64,000 bases of DNA from RGIG9115 sp045649825 (GTDB taxonomy: Bacteria > Bacillota > Clostridia > UBA1381): the NCBI GenBank assembly GCA_045649825.1, contig JAZRQO010000022.1:67740-131739 (forward strand), in the 5' to 3' direction. Positions 17,507 to 27,274 of this stretch are shown here, one piece after another (within the stretch, counting starts at the first letter, position 1; every line of letters begins with the position of its first letter). A program made the translations under genes and the position numbers. The notes under the pieces were generated by a model. That model saw only the letters and a program-made list of their open reading frames with translations. It made no database searches and was not told the origin of the DNA.

Positions 17507-20500
17507 ATGAAAAAGAAATTATCTAAGCTGACGGCATTTGTCTCAGCACTTGCTATTATGGCGGCTTGTCTGCCCATGCCCGTTAGTGCGATGGCAACCA
17601 CAGGCGAGAACCTTTTGAAAGATCATGACCCCGGCTTTGAATCGCTAAGTTCAACGGCTAATACATCTTACTGGAACTTCAGCGGGGGTTCAACCAAAAA
17701 TGCTGTAGAAACAACTATTACACATAACAACAGTTCAAAATCAGTTAAAGTTTCTAATAGACAGAATACATATGAAGGCCCACAGGCTCAGAATATCACT
17801 GTTGAAAGCGGAAAGCAATACTATATCTCAGCCTGGGTATATACTACTGCAGCCGGCGAGTCCGCAAAATTGACACTTCAATCAACAGAAACAGAAGCTG
17901 CGAATAGATTTACCACAATAAATTCAGATGTTGTAACTTTAACACAAAATAATTGGACGCATATATGTGATGTTGTTAGTCCTGACAAAACAGCAATTGG
18001 GAAGCTCTATGTTACTACAACGGGAAAATCCGACATATACGTGGATGATTTTGAATTTTACGAAATCACATCAACCACACCTGAGGTAACAGTAGAGGGC
18101 AATCTTGTGTCTAATCCGGGTTTTGAAACAGGGGATAAAACCGGTTGGCGTACCGACGGACCGGCGTTTACTGTAGAAAAATCTATAATAGATGCAAATT
18201 CAGGTGAATATTCGGCTAAAACAGTGAACAGAGCATCAAATGCTTATCCTACAAGCTGTACACCGCAGCAATTTGTAGATGTTACTGCGGATACTTATTA
18301 TTATGTTAGTGCAAAAGCTAGACTTGTAAGCAAATCAAGTTCAGATGTAAAAGCCATAATGCGTCTGCAGCAAACCGGTGGCACAGCTATAACCACCCCC
18401 AACAACTATACACTTATGAATGAAAAATCATATACAACAATTTCGGCCGTTGTAAAAAACACAGATGCAACTCAGGCAAAGGTTTATGTAAATACAAATG
18501 AAACCTCAACCACCGGATATGCAGACCTTTGGACAGACGACTATATGGTTTTCCCCATAACCTCGTCTGTGGAAGATGGTGCAATAGATATTACACCCAA
18601 TAAAGATATAACCCTCACAATTCCCCAAGAGCTTGAGGTTAGTACAAAGTCTTTTATAATAAGCAATGGTGCATCAATAACCGGTGTAGACCATAACGGC
18701 AACGAATGTGTTGTGCATTTCAGTGGCATGAACTATGGACAGACCTATAAGCTCACCTTCAATTCAGGACTTAATTCAAACTGTAAACCTGAATGGGAAT
18801 TTGCAACCAAGACAGATTCTACAAATCTCCTTAACGATTGGGAACCCGGGTTTGAAAATGGTTTTAATACAGTTAAAGACGATACGGCGCCTTATTGGCA
18901 TATCAGTGCATCAACAACTGCCAGAACTAATGAAAAAGGCCATAATAGTACATATTCAATCAAATCAACCGGAAGAACGTATAATTATAGCGGTCCTCAG
19001 GCAGATAACATTAATTTGAATAATGCATCTGATTATTATGTGTCAGCATGGGTATATACAGATGCAGCAGGTGAAAGCGCTCAGCTTACATATCAGGGAA
19101 CAGAGACCTACAGGACAGAATTAAAACCGCTCACACAAGGGGATTGGACAAAAGTAAGCGGTGTTATCAGCTCTGAAGCAGCGCAGAAGGGTAAGCTGTT
19201 TGTGCAGACAAGCGGTACAAGTGATATTTATATAGATGATTTTGAGCTTGCCGATATAACAGGAACAACTCCTGCAACAGTTGTGGAGGGTAATCTTGTT
19301 ACTAATGGTGATTTTGAAACAGGCGATAGTACCGGCTGGCGTGAGGACGGACCTTCTTTTAGTGTTGTCAAATCAATTTGGGATGCACACACCGGAAACT
19401 ACGCTGCAAAAACTACGGGCAGAAAATACGAGTATGCCACACCTCAGCAGTATGTGGAGCTGACTCCCGATACTTACTATTATATAAGCGCTCAGGCAAG
19501 GCTTGCAAGCTCAGCGACGGATACAGTGAAAGCTAAAATGCGTTTGGAGCAAGGCACAGGTGAAACTGTAATAACTGTTCCCTCTGATGCAAATGACAAA
19601 GAGCTAAAAGAGGAAGAATACAAAAATGTCAGCGCTGTAGTATATAATGCCGATTCAGTAAGAGGAAAAATTTATATAACCACCTCTGAGGGTGAATCTT
19701 ATGCAGACCTTTGGACAGACGATTATGTGGTTTTGCCAATAACCTCATCACTTCCGAAGGGTGCGACGGATATTACCCCAAACAGTGATATTACACTTAC
19801 TGTACCGGAGGATATACCTGTTACCACCTCTACACTCACAATTGACGGCGGTGCTTCTGTCACCAGTGTAGACCGAACAGGACGAAAGTGTGTTGTACAT
19901 TTTAGCGGTATGACCTGTGGTAAGACTTATAAGCTGACGCTTAAAACAGGCTTGAATACTAATTGTTATCCTCAGTGGGAATTTACTACTATTCAGGGCA
20001 GGGAGATTACAATTAACGGCGGCTTTGAATTGGGCACAGCGGGCTGGACAGTTCCTGATGCAAGCCTCTGGTATACCACCAATAAAGATAGTGCGGCAGG
20101 GAGCCACAGTATAAGGATAAAAGGAAGAGCAAACAAATATTCCACACCTCAGCAGTTTTTGGAAATGGAGAACGGAAAAACATATACTGTATCATTAAAG
20201 GCGAAGGTTTCAGATGGTAGCGGACCAGTAGAAATAATGTATCAGCCATATAAGGACGGTGTGGCACAAACTGCCGTATCACTTTGTTCGGGTACAGCTT
20301 CCAGTACATCGTGGAAACAGCTTAAAACCACCTTTACCCTTGATGCAGGTGATTTTACCCAAATAAAGATATTCGCAAAAGCAGAGAATGAATATGTAGA
20401 CTATTATGCTTTTGACGAATTCCGGGTGTGGGAAGGCGGCGAGGTAAGTACAGCCGGTGAAAATCTTGTGTCAAATCCCGGCTTTGAGGATGGAACTGAT

Positions 20501-23500
20501 GGATGGACACTTACAAAAACTACAAGGCTAAGTTATCCATCAATATCCTCCGGATACATAGCATCGGTTAGTAACCGACAGCATAATTATGAGGGCCCTG
20601 TGCAAGAAATAACACTTCAGCCGAATACCGACTATTATATTTCTGCCCGGATAAGAGCTTATAGCGGCACAATGAGAGGAAATGTCGTTTTGGCAGGAGA
20701 GGGAATAGAAAATCCTTCTTATGTGGAATTTTCCTCTGATAAATGGACAAAAGTAGGAGCAGTCGTAAACAGCGGAAGCAATTCCTCTGCAAGTCTTGGA
20801 ATTTTAACTGAGGGTTCTGCTGACTATTATGTAGATGATTTTAGTGTGGTGCCATATGTCACTCAGTTGACTACAACCTCACCGTCAAGTGCTGTAAAGG
20901 TAAATCCTGAAGATATATCCTCTGCCGGTAAGAAATTTGCATATAACTGGGATTTTCATTGTAATCCCGGAACAGCACATATACTTGCAGGCTGGACATT
21001 GCAGGTAGGAACTAATACCTTGAATGAATCTACAACTGCGGCATTTTATCCCATGAAGCCTGTATGGGAAAATGGAATAACAAGGCTTGATATTAGCCTG
21101 CGAAACGGAAATATGTTCACAAACCAGAACGAATCCCTGGGTATTGACGCAAGTAAATACAAATATATCAGCATCAAAGCCCAGAACCTTACCCAAAGCG
21201 ATTCCTTCAGAATTGGATGGTGGTCAAACGGAAATACCGCCACAAGGCATACATATACCGTAAAATGGCCGGAAAATCAGGGTGTCCAAGAGATAGTGCT
21301 TGACTTGTCAAAGTGCAGCACGTGGAGTGGTACAATAGACGCACTCATGTTCTCGCCGGCGGATAAAATAGCGGTTGACGATGATAATATAGGTCTTGCA
21401 GGCGAACATGTATTGTTGGAGGGTATATCTGTCTTTGCGAATGAGTCAGGAACCGAACAAACTGTAACTGAATCGTCAATCACTCGTGCTGAGTTTGTAG
21501 ATATGCTGGTGGATAAGCTGGAGCTTACAAATTATTATACCAAGGCAACAGCGTTTGACGATGTAGATACAACGACACTTGGGTATGACAGTATTCTCAC
21601 AGCGGAAGAAACAGGAATTATAACGGGCGATGGCAACTTTAATCCCGATGATAATATAACACGTGAACAGGCTGCCGCAATGCTTATGCGTGCGTGCACC
21701 TATTTCGATAAGCAGATTGACCGTGTTGTAGAACCGGTTGTGTTCGATGACGCTGCAGATTTTTCTGACGGAATGCAGGCTTGTGCAAGCTGGGCAATCC
21801 GCCTTGGAATGATTTCAGGCAATGGCGGAAATAATTTTGAACCACAGGCTGCGGTAACAGGTGTTCAGGCGCTTAATATGATAAACAAAGCGGTTGCTTG
21901 GGTAAACGGAACTGTTTCTGATGAAGATGTATTTGTTTCAGCTCCCATTGCCGGAACATATGATGTTGTAAGATTAACTGTAGACGATATAAATGATGGA
22001 GCCTACAAAAACCCTTACGATTATAACGAAGTAAAGGCTGACGCAGTATTTACAGCACCCGATGGAACCACACTCACAATTCCCGGTTATTTTGATATGA
22101 TACGGGATTTTGAATATGAACCAAGGCGCAGGGTGAAGGATATATCCCAAACATCTCAGTGGAAGTTCCGATTTGCGCCTACTATGGAGGGTGTATGGAG
22201 CTTTGAAATCAGGCTGACCTACAACGGCGCAGTAACAGTACTCGGAAATGGTACTGTCACAGCTGTTTATAGCGGCAGACCGGGATTTATTCAAAAAGAT
22301 TCAAGCAATCCCCGTTTCATTTATGAAAATGGTGATGCATTTAACCCATTTGGAATAAACCTTAAAAGTCCTATAAAAAACAGTGATATGGACGGATATG
22401 TTGCTTATGAGGACTATTTGAAAAAATATGCACAGGATAACGGCATAAATGTAATAAGAGCTTGGTTCCAGTCCGAGGACTGCTATAATCTGGAGGATTA
22501 CCAGACCGGTGTAGGGAAATTCAGTAATGTTCATGCTCAAAAGCTCGATTATGTTTTTGCCCTTGCAAGACAAAATGGTGTTAGTGTGCTGCCGGCTATG
22601 AAGTCGGTGCACAGGCTGCAGCAGGTGAATTGGCTTTACACCCGAAGCCAGTATTTGTCTGTAACCGGTGGCCCTCTTGACTACGGTGCTGAGTTTTATT
22701 CAAATGCAGAAACGATTCAAGGCTTCAAAAATCTTTTAAGATTTGTAATTGCCCGCTACTCTGCATATGATAATCTCCTTTTGTGGGAATTTTTCAATGA
22801 AGAAGCCGGAATAACAGGCTGGCGTGATAATATGGAAAGTGTAAGTGCATGGCATGACCAAATGCTTCAATTTGTTGCTGACATCGACCCGTATAACCAT
22901 GCTACAGGCGGCGGGGGAAGAACCCTTGCAGCAGAGCCTGAGCTTTATAGCAAGGAAATGACAGACTTTACAGTTGTGCATAGCTATGATTTGCTTCAGC
23001 CTGCTCTTATGATACGTGCAAATGCACAGATAAATAAAAATCTTTTCAACAAACCTAACATTATAGAAGAACTTTCCATACGTGAAGAGCTTATAACTCT
23101 TGGCGCAGACAATAACGGACGTATAACTCACGAGGCTCTTTGGAGTTCTATTGCAGCAGGAAATGCGGCTACACTTCCGTCATGGTGGTGGTGGGAAACT
23201 ACTGCTTGGGCAGATAAGTATGAACACTGGAATATATATGGACCCGTTTCAGAATTTATGGAGGACTTTAACTGGCCGGACGAAAATTTGAAGCTGGTAA
23301 ACTTCAAAACCAATACATCTCTTAAAGGCGATTTCATTATTCCGGCGGGGTATCAGACCAGTGAACAGTATGACTATGATAACTTCCCTGTGAAGGATGA
23401 GTTTACATATGACCTTACAAGTTCTGCAATTCGACAGGTTGATGATATTATTTACGAGTCCAGTGTTCGTAAGGGTGATTTTTATACCTTCAACATCACT

Positions 23501-24661
23501 CTGCCTGAGGTGGCAAACTTTGTCGTAACCACTGTTGGAAAGCCTATAAGAAATGATGCAAGCGGCACTTTGGAAATTTATGTTGACCCTGTGCAATTTG
23601 GCGATTGGATGATATCTAACCCGAAATATACTAAAGACATCACAGTAGATGAATATATGACAAAGCATACTGTATCAGTCTCCGCAGGAAAGCATACCAT
23701 AAAAATCCGAAACACTGATGATAATTCATTCTATTTGGGTTGGGTAGGAATTGAGAACTCAGTACCTCGTGTGGTTGCGGAAGGAGCAGTGGGAGATAGC
23801 AGTGCAATGATTTTTGTCAGGGACACAAAGACTGTCTATTCAGAGATGATGTATAACGGATATACACCTGTAGAAATTTCCGATGCTACGGTAGACCTTA
23901 CAGGGCTTAATGATGGTACCTACAATCTTATCTGGTGGGATACATATACTGGGGGAGAGGTTTCAAGACAGGAAATCACAGTAACAGGCGGAGTCGCTCC
24001 TACAGTTAATGTCCCTGCATTTACAAACGACATAGCTGCAAAAATTATACCACAGGGCAGTGTTCCCGCACCTGTTCTTACTTCAGATGTTCTTGATGTT
24101 GATAACTCTGCTCATAAAATAGTTATGACCGAAGCTGTATCAAACCAATATTCAGATATGAATGCTGTAAAAGATGTTATTACATCAGATACAGAATGTA
24201 GTATCACAACAAACGATAAAGACGGCAACGGATTTTTCTCTGATGGTGACACAGTGGAGGTTACCCCTGTAGGTTCTAAGGTTTCATATACTTATACTGT
24301 AGATGTGATAACAAAAGTCAATGCAAAAATGCAAGCCTTTACTATAGGCGGAGAGAGCGTGGAAGGCAAAACAATCACAAAAACAGGAATTGCCCAGCTT
24401 ACCTACAGAATGACAAATAATATGTTTGCCTCTGTAGCTCCAACGGCTATAGCAGTTTTGTATGACGGTCAAAACAGAATGGTAAGCTGTACTTTGGCAG
24501 ATTCAAAATCAGTCGAAACAGGTAAGTATACTGATTTTGTCATAAGCCTTGAAATTCCGGAAACTCTCACAACCGGAAGTCTTGAAATACTCGTATGGCA
24601 AAACCGTGAAACACTTAATCCGTTTAAAAAGGTTGAAAAGTATAAAATCACAGTTCAATAA
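17507..24661 (+). CDS. Giant secreted glycoside hydrolase: CBM4/9-like repeats, internal SLH domains, DUF5060 and GH5-like catalytic domain
   Basis: 2384 residues with a signal peptide (cleavage near VSAMA). CBM4/9-like modules lie at about 31-188, 195-350, 438-583, 591-746, 835-976 and 981-1118, with Big_5-like domains at 354-436 and 750-829 and a further jelly-roll-like region at 1128-1315. Two to three SLH motifs (ITRAEFVDML, ITREQAAAML) occupy 1321-1465, then DUF5060 (1478-1588) and a TIM-barrel (1598-1928). Candidate acid/base Glu1765 is in WEFFNEE and the nucleophile is Glu1854 or Glu1855 in NIIEEL. Two C-terminal beta modules follow. The SLH block would dock the protein to secondary cell-wall polymer with arms on both sides. 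Linkage specificity is not evident. Confidence 0.88.
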   Translation: MKKKLSKLTAFVSALAIMAACLPMPVSAMATTGENLLKDHDPGFESLSSTANTSYWNFSGGSTKNAVETTITHNNSSKSVKVSNRQNTYEGPQAQNITVESGKQYYISAWVYTTAAGESAKLTLQSTETEAANRFTTINSDVVTLTQNNWTHICDVVSPDKTAIGKLYVTTTGKSDIYVDDFEFYEITSTTPEVTVEGNLVSNPGFETGDKTGWRTDGPAFTVEKSIIDANSGEYSAKTVNRASNAYPTSCTPQQFVDVTADTYYYVSAKARLVSKSSSDVKAIMRLQQTGGTAITTPNNYTLMNEKSYTTISAVVKNTDATQAKVYVNTNETSTTGYADLWTDDYMVFPITSSVEDGAIDITPNKDITLTIPQELEVSTKSFIISNGASITGVDHNGNECVVHFSGMNYGQTYKLTFNSGLNSNCKPEWEFATKTDSTNLLNDWEPGFENGFNTVKDDTAPYWHISASTTARTNEKGHNSTYSIKSTGRTYNYSGPQADNINLNNASDYYVSAWVYTDAAGESAQLTYQGTETYRTELKPLTQGDWTKVSGVISSEAAQKGKLFVQTSGTSDIYIDDFELADITGTTPATVVEGNLVTNGDFETGDSTGWREDGPSFSVVKSIWDAHTGNYAAKTTGRKYEYATPQQYVELTPDTYYYISAQARLASSATDTVKAKMRLEQGTGETVITVPSDANDKELKEEEYKNVSAVVYNADSVRGKIYITTSEGESYADLWTDDYVVLPITSSLPKGATDITPNSDITLTVPEDIPVTTSTLTIDGGASVTSVDRTGRKCVVHFSGMTCGKTYKLTLKTGLNTNCYPQWEFTTIQGREITINGGFELGTAGWTVPDASLWYTTNKDSAAGSHSIRIKGRANKYSTPQQFLEMENGKTYTVSLKAKVSDGSGPVEIMYQPYKDGVAQTAVSLCSGTASSTSWKQLKTTFTLDAGDFTQIKIFAKAENEYVDYYAFDEFRVWEGGEVSTAGENLVSNPGFEDGTDGWTLTKTTRLSYPSISSGYIASVSNRQHNYEGPVQEITLQPNTDYYISARIRAYSGTMRGNVVLAGEGIENPSYVEFSSDKWTKVGAVVNSGSNSSASLGILTEGSADYYVDDFSVVPYVTQLTTTSPSSAVKVNPEDISSAGKKFAYNWDFHCNPGTAHILAGWTLQVGTNTLNESTTAAFYPMKPVWENGITRLDISLRNGNMFTNQNESLGIDASKYKYISIKAQNLTQSDSFRIGWWSNGNTATRHTYTVKWPENQGVQEIVLDLSKCSTWSGTIDALMFSPADKIAVDDDNIGLAGEHVLLEGISVFANESGTEQTVTESSITRAEFVDMLVDKLELTNYYTKATAFDDVDTTTLGYDSILTAEETGIITGDGNFNPDDNITREQAAAMLMRACTYFDKQIDRVVEPVVFDDAADFSDGMQACASWAIRLGMISGNGGNNFEPQAAVTGVQALNMINKAVAWVNGTVSDEDVFVSAPIAGTYDVVRLTVDDINDGAYKNPYDYNEVKADAVFTAPDGTTLTIPGYFDMIRDFEYEPRRRVKDISQTSQWKFRFAPTMEGVWSFEIRLTYNGAVTVLGNGTVTAVYSGRPGFIQKDSSNPRFIYENGDAFNPFGINLKSPIKNSDMDGYVAYEDYLKKYAQDNGINVIRAWFQSEDCYNLEDYQTGVGKFSNVHAQKLDYVFALARQNGVSVLPAMKSVHRLQQVNWLYTRSQYLSVTGGPLDYGAEFYSNAETIQGFKNLLRFVIARYSAYDNLLLWEFFNEEAGITGWRDNMESVSAWHDQMLQFVADIDPYNHATGGGGRTLAAEPELYSKEMTDFTVVHSYDLLQPALMIRANAQINKNLFNKPNIIEELSIREELITLGADNNGRITHEALWSSIAAGNAATLPSWWWWETTAWADKYEHWNIYGPVSEFMEDFNWPDENLKLVNFKTNTSLKGDFIIPAGYQTSEQYDYDNFPVKDEFTYDLTSSAIRQVDDIIYESSVRKGDFYTFNITLPEVANFVVTTVGKPIRNDASGTLEIYVDPVQFGDWMISNPKYTKDITVDEYMTKHTVSVSAGKHTIKIRNTDDNSFYLGWVGIENSVPRVVAEGAVGDSSAMIFVRDTKTVYSEMMYNGYTPVEISDATVDLTGLNDGTYNLIWWDTYTGGEVSRQEITVTGGVAPTVNVPAFTNDIAAKIIPQGSVPAPVLTSDVLDVDNSAHKIVMTEAVSNQYSDMNAVKDVITSDTECSITTNDKDGNGFFSDGDTVEVTPVGSKVSYTYTVDVITKVNAKMQAFTIGGESVEGKTITKTGIAQLTYRMTNNMFASVAPTAIAVLYDGQNRMVSCTLADSKSVETGKYTDFVISLEIPETLTTGSLEILVWQNRETLNPFKKVEKYKITVQ

Positions 24662-24667
24662 AAATAT

Positions 24668-24702
24668 CATAAGAGCTGCCGCGTTTGCGGCAGCTCTTAT
24701 GT
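24668..24702 (+). terminator. Stem-loop terminator after the giant hydrolase
   Basis: CATAAGAGCTGCCGC and GCGGCAGCTCTTATG form a 15-bp stem with a GTTT loop. The T-run is poor, so termination may be incomplete. Confidence 0.75.
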
Positions 24703-24741
24703 ATTGCACAAAAATATTATAACTTCAAATCTGTAGTTAGC

Positions 24742-24801
24742 ACAATTGCATATCAAATGGCAGATTTTATGATTGCACTTTAGCACAATGCATCGTATAA
24801 T
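24742..24801 (+). promoter_or_regulatory. 37-bp regulatory element, copy 4, with promoter
   Basis: The element at 24742-24778 has AATTGCATATC, AATGGCAGATTTTATG and ends in TTGCAC (-35, 24773-24778), then a 17-base spacer and TATAAT (24796-24801). It drives the CBM protein at 25013 through a leader of about 200 bases. Confidence 0.88.
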
Positions 24802-24807
24802 TAAATT

Positions 24808-25012
24808 AATTCTCGGACAGATTTGTGTTTGAGGGTTTAGTTATTTTGTTGAATTTTTTGTCACACAAATCGGGCATAGTCGAAGTTCATATGCCTATAT
24901 TCTCTTTTCATCTGACTATTTTTGTTTGATTAAAAAATCAACAAATCGGGCAACACTTACCTTGAAGCACGGTTTATCTGTTCATGAATTAGATACGGAA
25001 AGGAGTTATATT
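24808..25012 (+). other. Long 5' leader of the 25013 gene with possible RNA structure
   Basis: About 205 transcribed bases precede the start codon. TTTGTGT (about 24821) can pair with ACACAAA (about 24873), and GGCATA (about 24884) with TATGCC (about 24900). The phrase ATCGGGCA occurs twice (about 24880 and 24946). No known riboswitch class is recognised. An in-frame open stretch from 24926 runs into the gene but lacks a ribosome site. Confidence 0.4.
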
Positions 25013-27007
25013 ATGAATATTTTTTCAAAAAAGCTAACAGCGTTGCTTTCAGTTCTTGCTATCACAGCAATGAGCTTGCCTATGTCGGTTGGTGCCATGG
25101 CGAAAAAAGATACCAACCTTTTGGTAGCAAACCATGGTCCTGGCTTTGAAGCGGTTGAAGAAATAACTGCTAATACATCTTATTGGAATTTCAGCGGAGG
25201 TGTATCTAAAAGCATAATCTCAACTGACCAAGCTCATGCAGGTTCATCAAAATCGGTTAAGGTTCCTTCAGGTTCTGAAAAATATGAAGGCCCTCAGGCG
25301 AAGCTAAGCGGATTAACAGTCGGCTCTCAGTACTATGTATCCGCCTGGGTGTATACATCGACAGCTCAAAAGGCGCAGATGGCACTGCAAGGAAGCACTA
25401 ACGCTACCACAGACTTTGTTGACCTGACTGAAAACCAATGGACTCAAGTGTCCGGAATGGTAACTGTTCCTGCGACAACAACAGGACAAGATTATGAGCA
25501 TAGATTATATGTGATGACAAAAGATAAGCGTTCTGCCGATATTTATGTTGATGATTTTGAGATTTGTGCAGTAACCGATATTACTGTAGCTCAGGAAGTT
25601 GCAGATAATATGATTACAAATGCCGGTTTTGAAAGTGAAGGAGGTTGGAGAACCGAAAGTGAAAGCCCTGTTGCTAAGTACACTCGTGTGAAGTCGGTAT
25701 TTGACGCAAATACAGGCAGTTATGCTGCAAAAGCTACAGGACGTTCCAACAACTATACAGGTCCACAGCAATATGTCGCAGTTGAACAGGATACATATTA
25801 CTATGTGAGCGCAATGGTTAGACTGGGTGCTGCTTCTGCATCCGCTCAAAAGGCTAAAATGCGCGTTGCTAAAGGCAGTAATAACAACAAATCAACCTTT
25901 GCAGAAGGTAACACTACAGAGTACGCTATTTCTACCGCTGACTATGCGAAAATTAAAGACGTTGCATACAGCGGCACAGAGGAAAAACTACGTGTATATG
26001 TACAAACTACTGATTCTACAGATATGTGGTTTGATGACTTTGTGATGCTTCCGATTACAATGATAAGCAGCAAGACAGATGTTGCTCCAAATTCCGCTGT
26101 TACACTTTCAGTTCCTGAAGATATTGAAGTAACAAAGGAAATGCTTAGTATCGACAAGGGTGCTAAAGTTGAAAGTGTTACAAGAAACGGACGTATTGTA
26201 TCTGTTGCACTTAGCGGTATGCTTACAAGCATAGATTACACTCTTACTCTCGCTACCGGTTTGGATACTAAATGTAATCCTTCATGGAAATTTACTACTA
26301 AGGTAGATTCAAGTAACATTCTTGATGTAAACGGCTATGACCCAAGCTTTGATAACGCTGCTATAGACGGCAGTAAGTGGAACTTAAGTACCTCAACATG
26401 TGCACGTAGTAGCGAGCATGCACATAGCGGAGCTCAGTCGGTAAAGGTGACTGCAAGACAAAATACATACAGCGGACCTCAGGCTAAGGAGGTACCTCTT
26501 GTAAGTGGAGAAAGATATACAGCTTCAGCATGGGTATATACAGAAGCGGAAGGCGAAAAAGCAACAGTTAGATTTGAAGGTGCTGACGGCGGGGCAGGAG
26601 CTTATGAAGATTTGGTTCCCGGCGAATGGACTTTGATCACAAGAACTATAAATGTATCAAAGGACACTGCTAAGGTTTATGTAGCTACTGAGGGCAAGAG
26701 TGACATTTGGGTAGATGATTTTGCTGTATGCGAATATGTACCATACGAAACTACATTTTCAAAGTCAGGTAGCGTTGTGACATGTGATTTCGTGAATAAT
26801 GAAAATTCCAACAATCTTATGCTTGCAGTAGCAGCATATGACGCATCAGGTAAACTTGTATATATCGACAGCAGTGTATCAACAACCACAAGCGGTACTC
26901 TCACAGTAACTGCTCCTACAGGTGCATATGAAAATGTAAAAGTATTCCTCTGGGATGTAAAGACATTTACACCTATTGTAGACGCATTTTCACCTGACAG
27001 CATATAA
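25013..27007 (+). CDS. Secreted protein of CBM4/9-like modules, no catalytic domain seen
   Basis: 664 residues from ATG 25013, which follows AAGGAG; the longer frame from 24926 lacks a ribosome site. Signal peptide 1-26 (LPMSVGAMA end). CBM4/9-like modules at about 29-187, 196-347 and 432-574, a Big_5-like domain at 351-430, and a short beta domain at the end (577-664) like the C-terminus of the following gene. The first module is close to that of the 27275 protein, with TNLL, GPGFE or DPGFE and TSYWNFSGG phrases shared. It is probably a carbohydrate-binding surface or secreted factor. No SLH, LPXTG or lipobox is present, so attachment is unclear. Confidence 0.82.
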   Translation: MNIFSKKLTALLSVLAITAMSLPMSVGAMAKKDTNLLVANHGPGFEAVEEITANTSYWNFSGGVSKSIISTDQAHAGSSKSVKVPSGSEKYEGPQAKLSGLTVGSQYYVSAWVYTSTAQKAQMALQGSTNATTDFVDLTENQWTQVSGMVTVPATTTGQDYEHRLYVMTKDKRSADIYVDDFEICAVTDITVAQEVADNMITNAGFESEGGWRTESESPVAKYTRVKSVFDANTGSYAAKATGRSNNYTGPQQYVAVEQDTYYYVSAMVRLGAASASAQKAKMRVAKGSNNNKSTFAEGNTTEYAISTADYAKIKDVAYSGTEEKLRVYVQTTDSTDMWFDDFVMLPITMISSKTDVAPNSAVTLSVPEDIEVTKEMLSIDKGAKVESVTRNGRIVSVALSGMLTSIDYTLTLATGLDTKCNPSWKFTTKVDSSNILDVNGYDPSFDNAAIDGSKWNLSTSTCARSSEHAHSGAQSVKVTARQNTYSGPQAKEVPLVSGERYTASAWVYTEAEGEKATVRFEGADGGAGAYEDLVPGEWTLITRTINVSKDTAKVYVATEGKSDIWVDDFAVCEYVPYETTFSKSGSVVTCDFVNNENSNNLMLAVAAYDASGKLVYIDSSVSTTTSGTLTVTAPTGAYENVKVFLWDVKTFTPIVDAFSPDSI

Positions 27008-27030
27008 ACAGAATAACTTAGAACTTATAT

Positions 27031-27060
27031 AAGGACTGCCTCGGCAGTCCTTTTTGTTTT
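27031..27060 (+). terminator. Terminator after the 25013 gene
   Basis: AAGGACTGCC and GGCAGTCCTT pair around TC and are followed by a T-rich tract, 23 bases past the stop codon. Confidence 0.92.
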
Positions 27061-27094
27061 TGTGAAAAATGTGCAATTTTTTAGGCTGTTTGGC

Positions 27095-27154
27095 ATAATT
27101 GCATATTTGATGGCGCTTTTTATGATTGACCGTTTAGGCAGTGTGCTATATAAT
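27095..27154 (+). promoter_or_regulatory. 37-bp regulatory element, copy 5, with promoter (long S-layer/ABC operon)
   Basis: The element at 27095-27131 has AATTGCATAT, GATGGCGCTTTTTATG and ends in TTGACC (-35, 27126-27131), then a 17-base spacer and TATAAT (27149-27154). No terminator with a T-run was seen between here and 45024, so it could drive genes 27275 through 42835. Confidence 0.87.
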
Positions 27155-27274
27155 TAGAGTGTAATATTAATGTTATTTTGAGCTGATTTACACAGGACTT
27201 TCCTCTGTCAAATAAGCACATGATAATTCACACTAAATTAATTGCAGTATCGTCTGCAAGGAAAGGAAGGTAAT

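Noticed and set aside
24926..25012. N-terminal extension of the 25013 protein
   Set aside because: It has no ribosome site and would put 29 polar residues before an evident signal peptide; AAGGAG lies just before ATG 25013.
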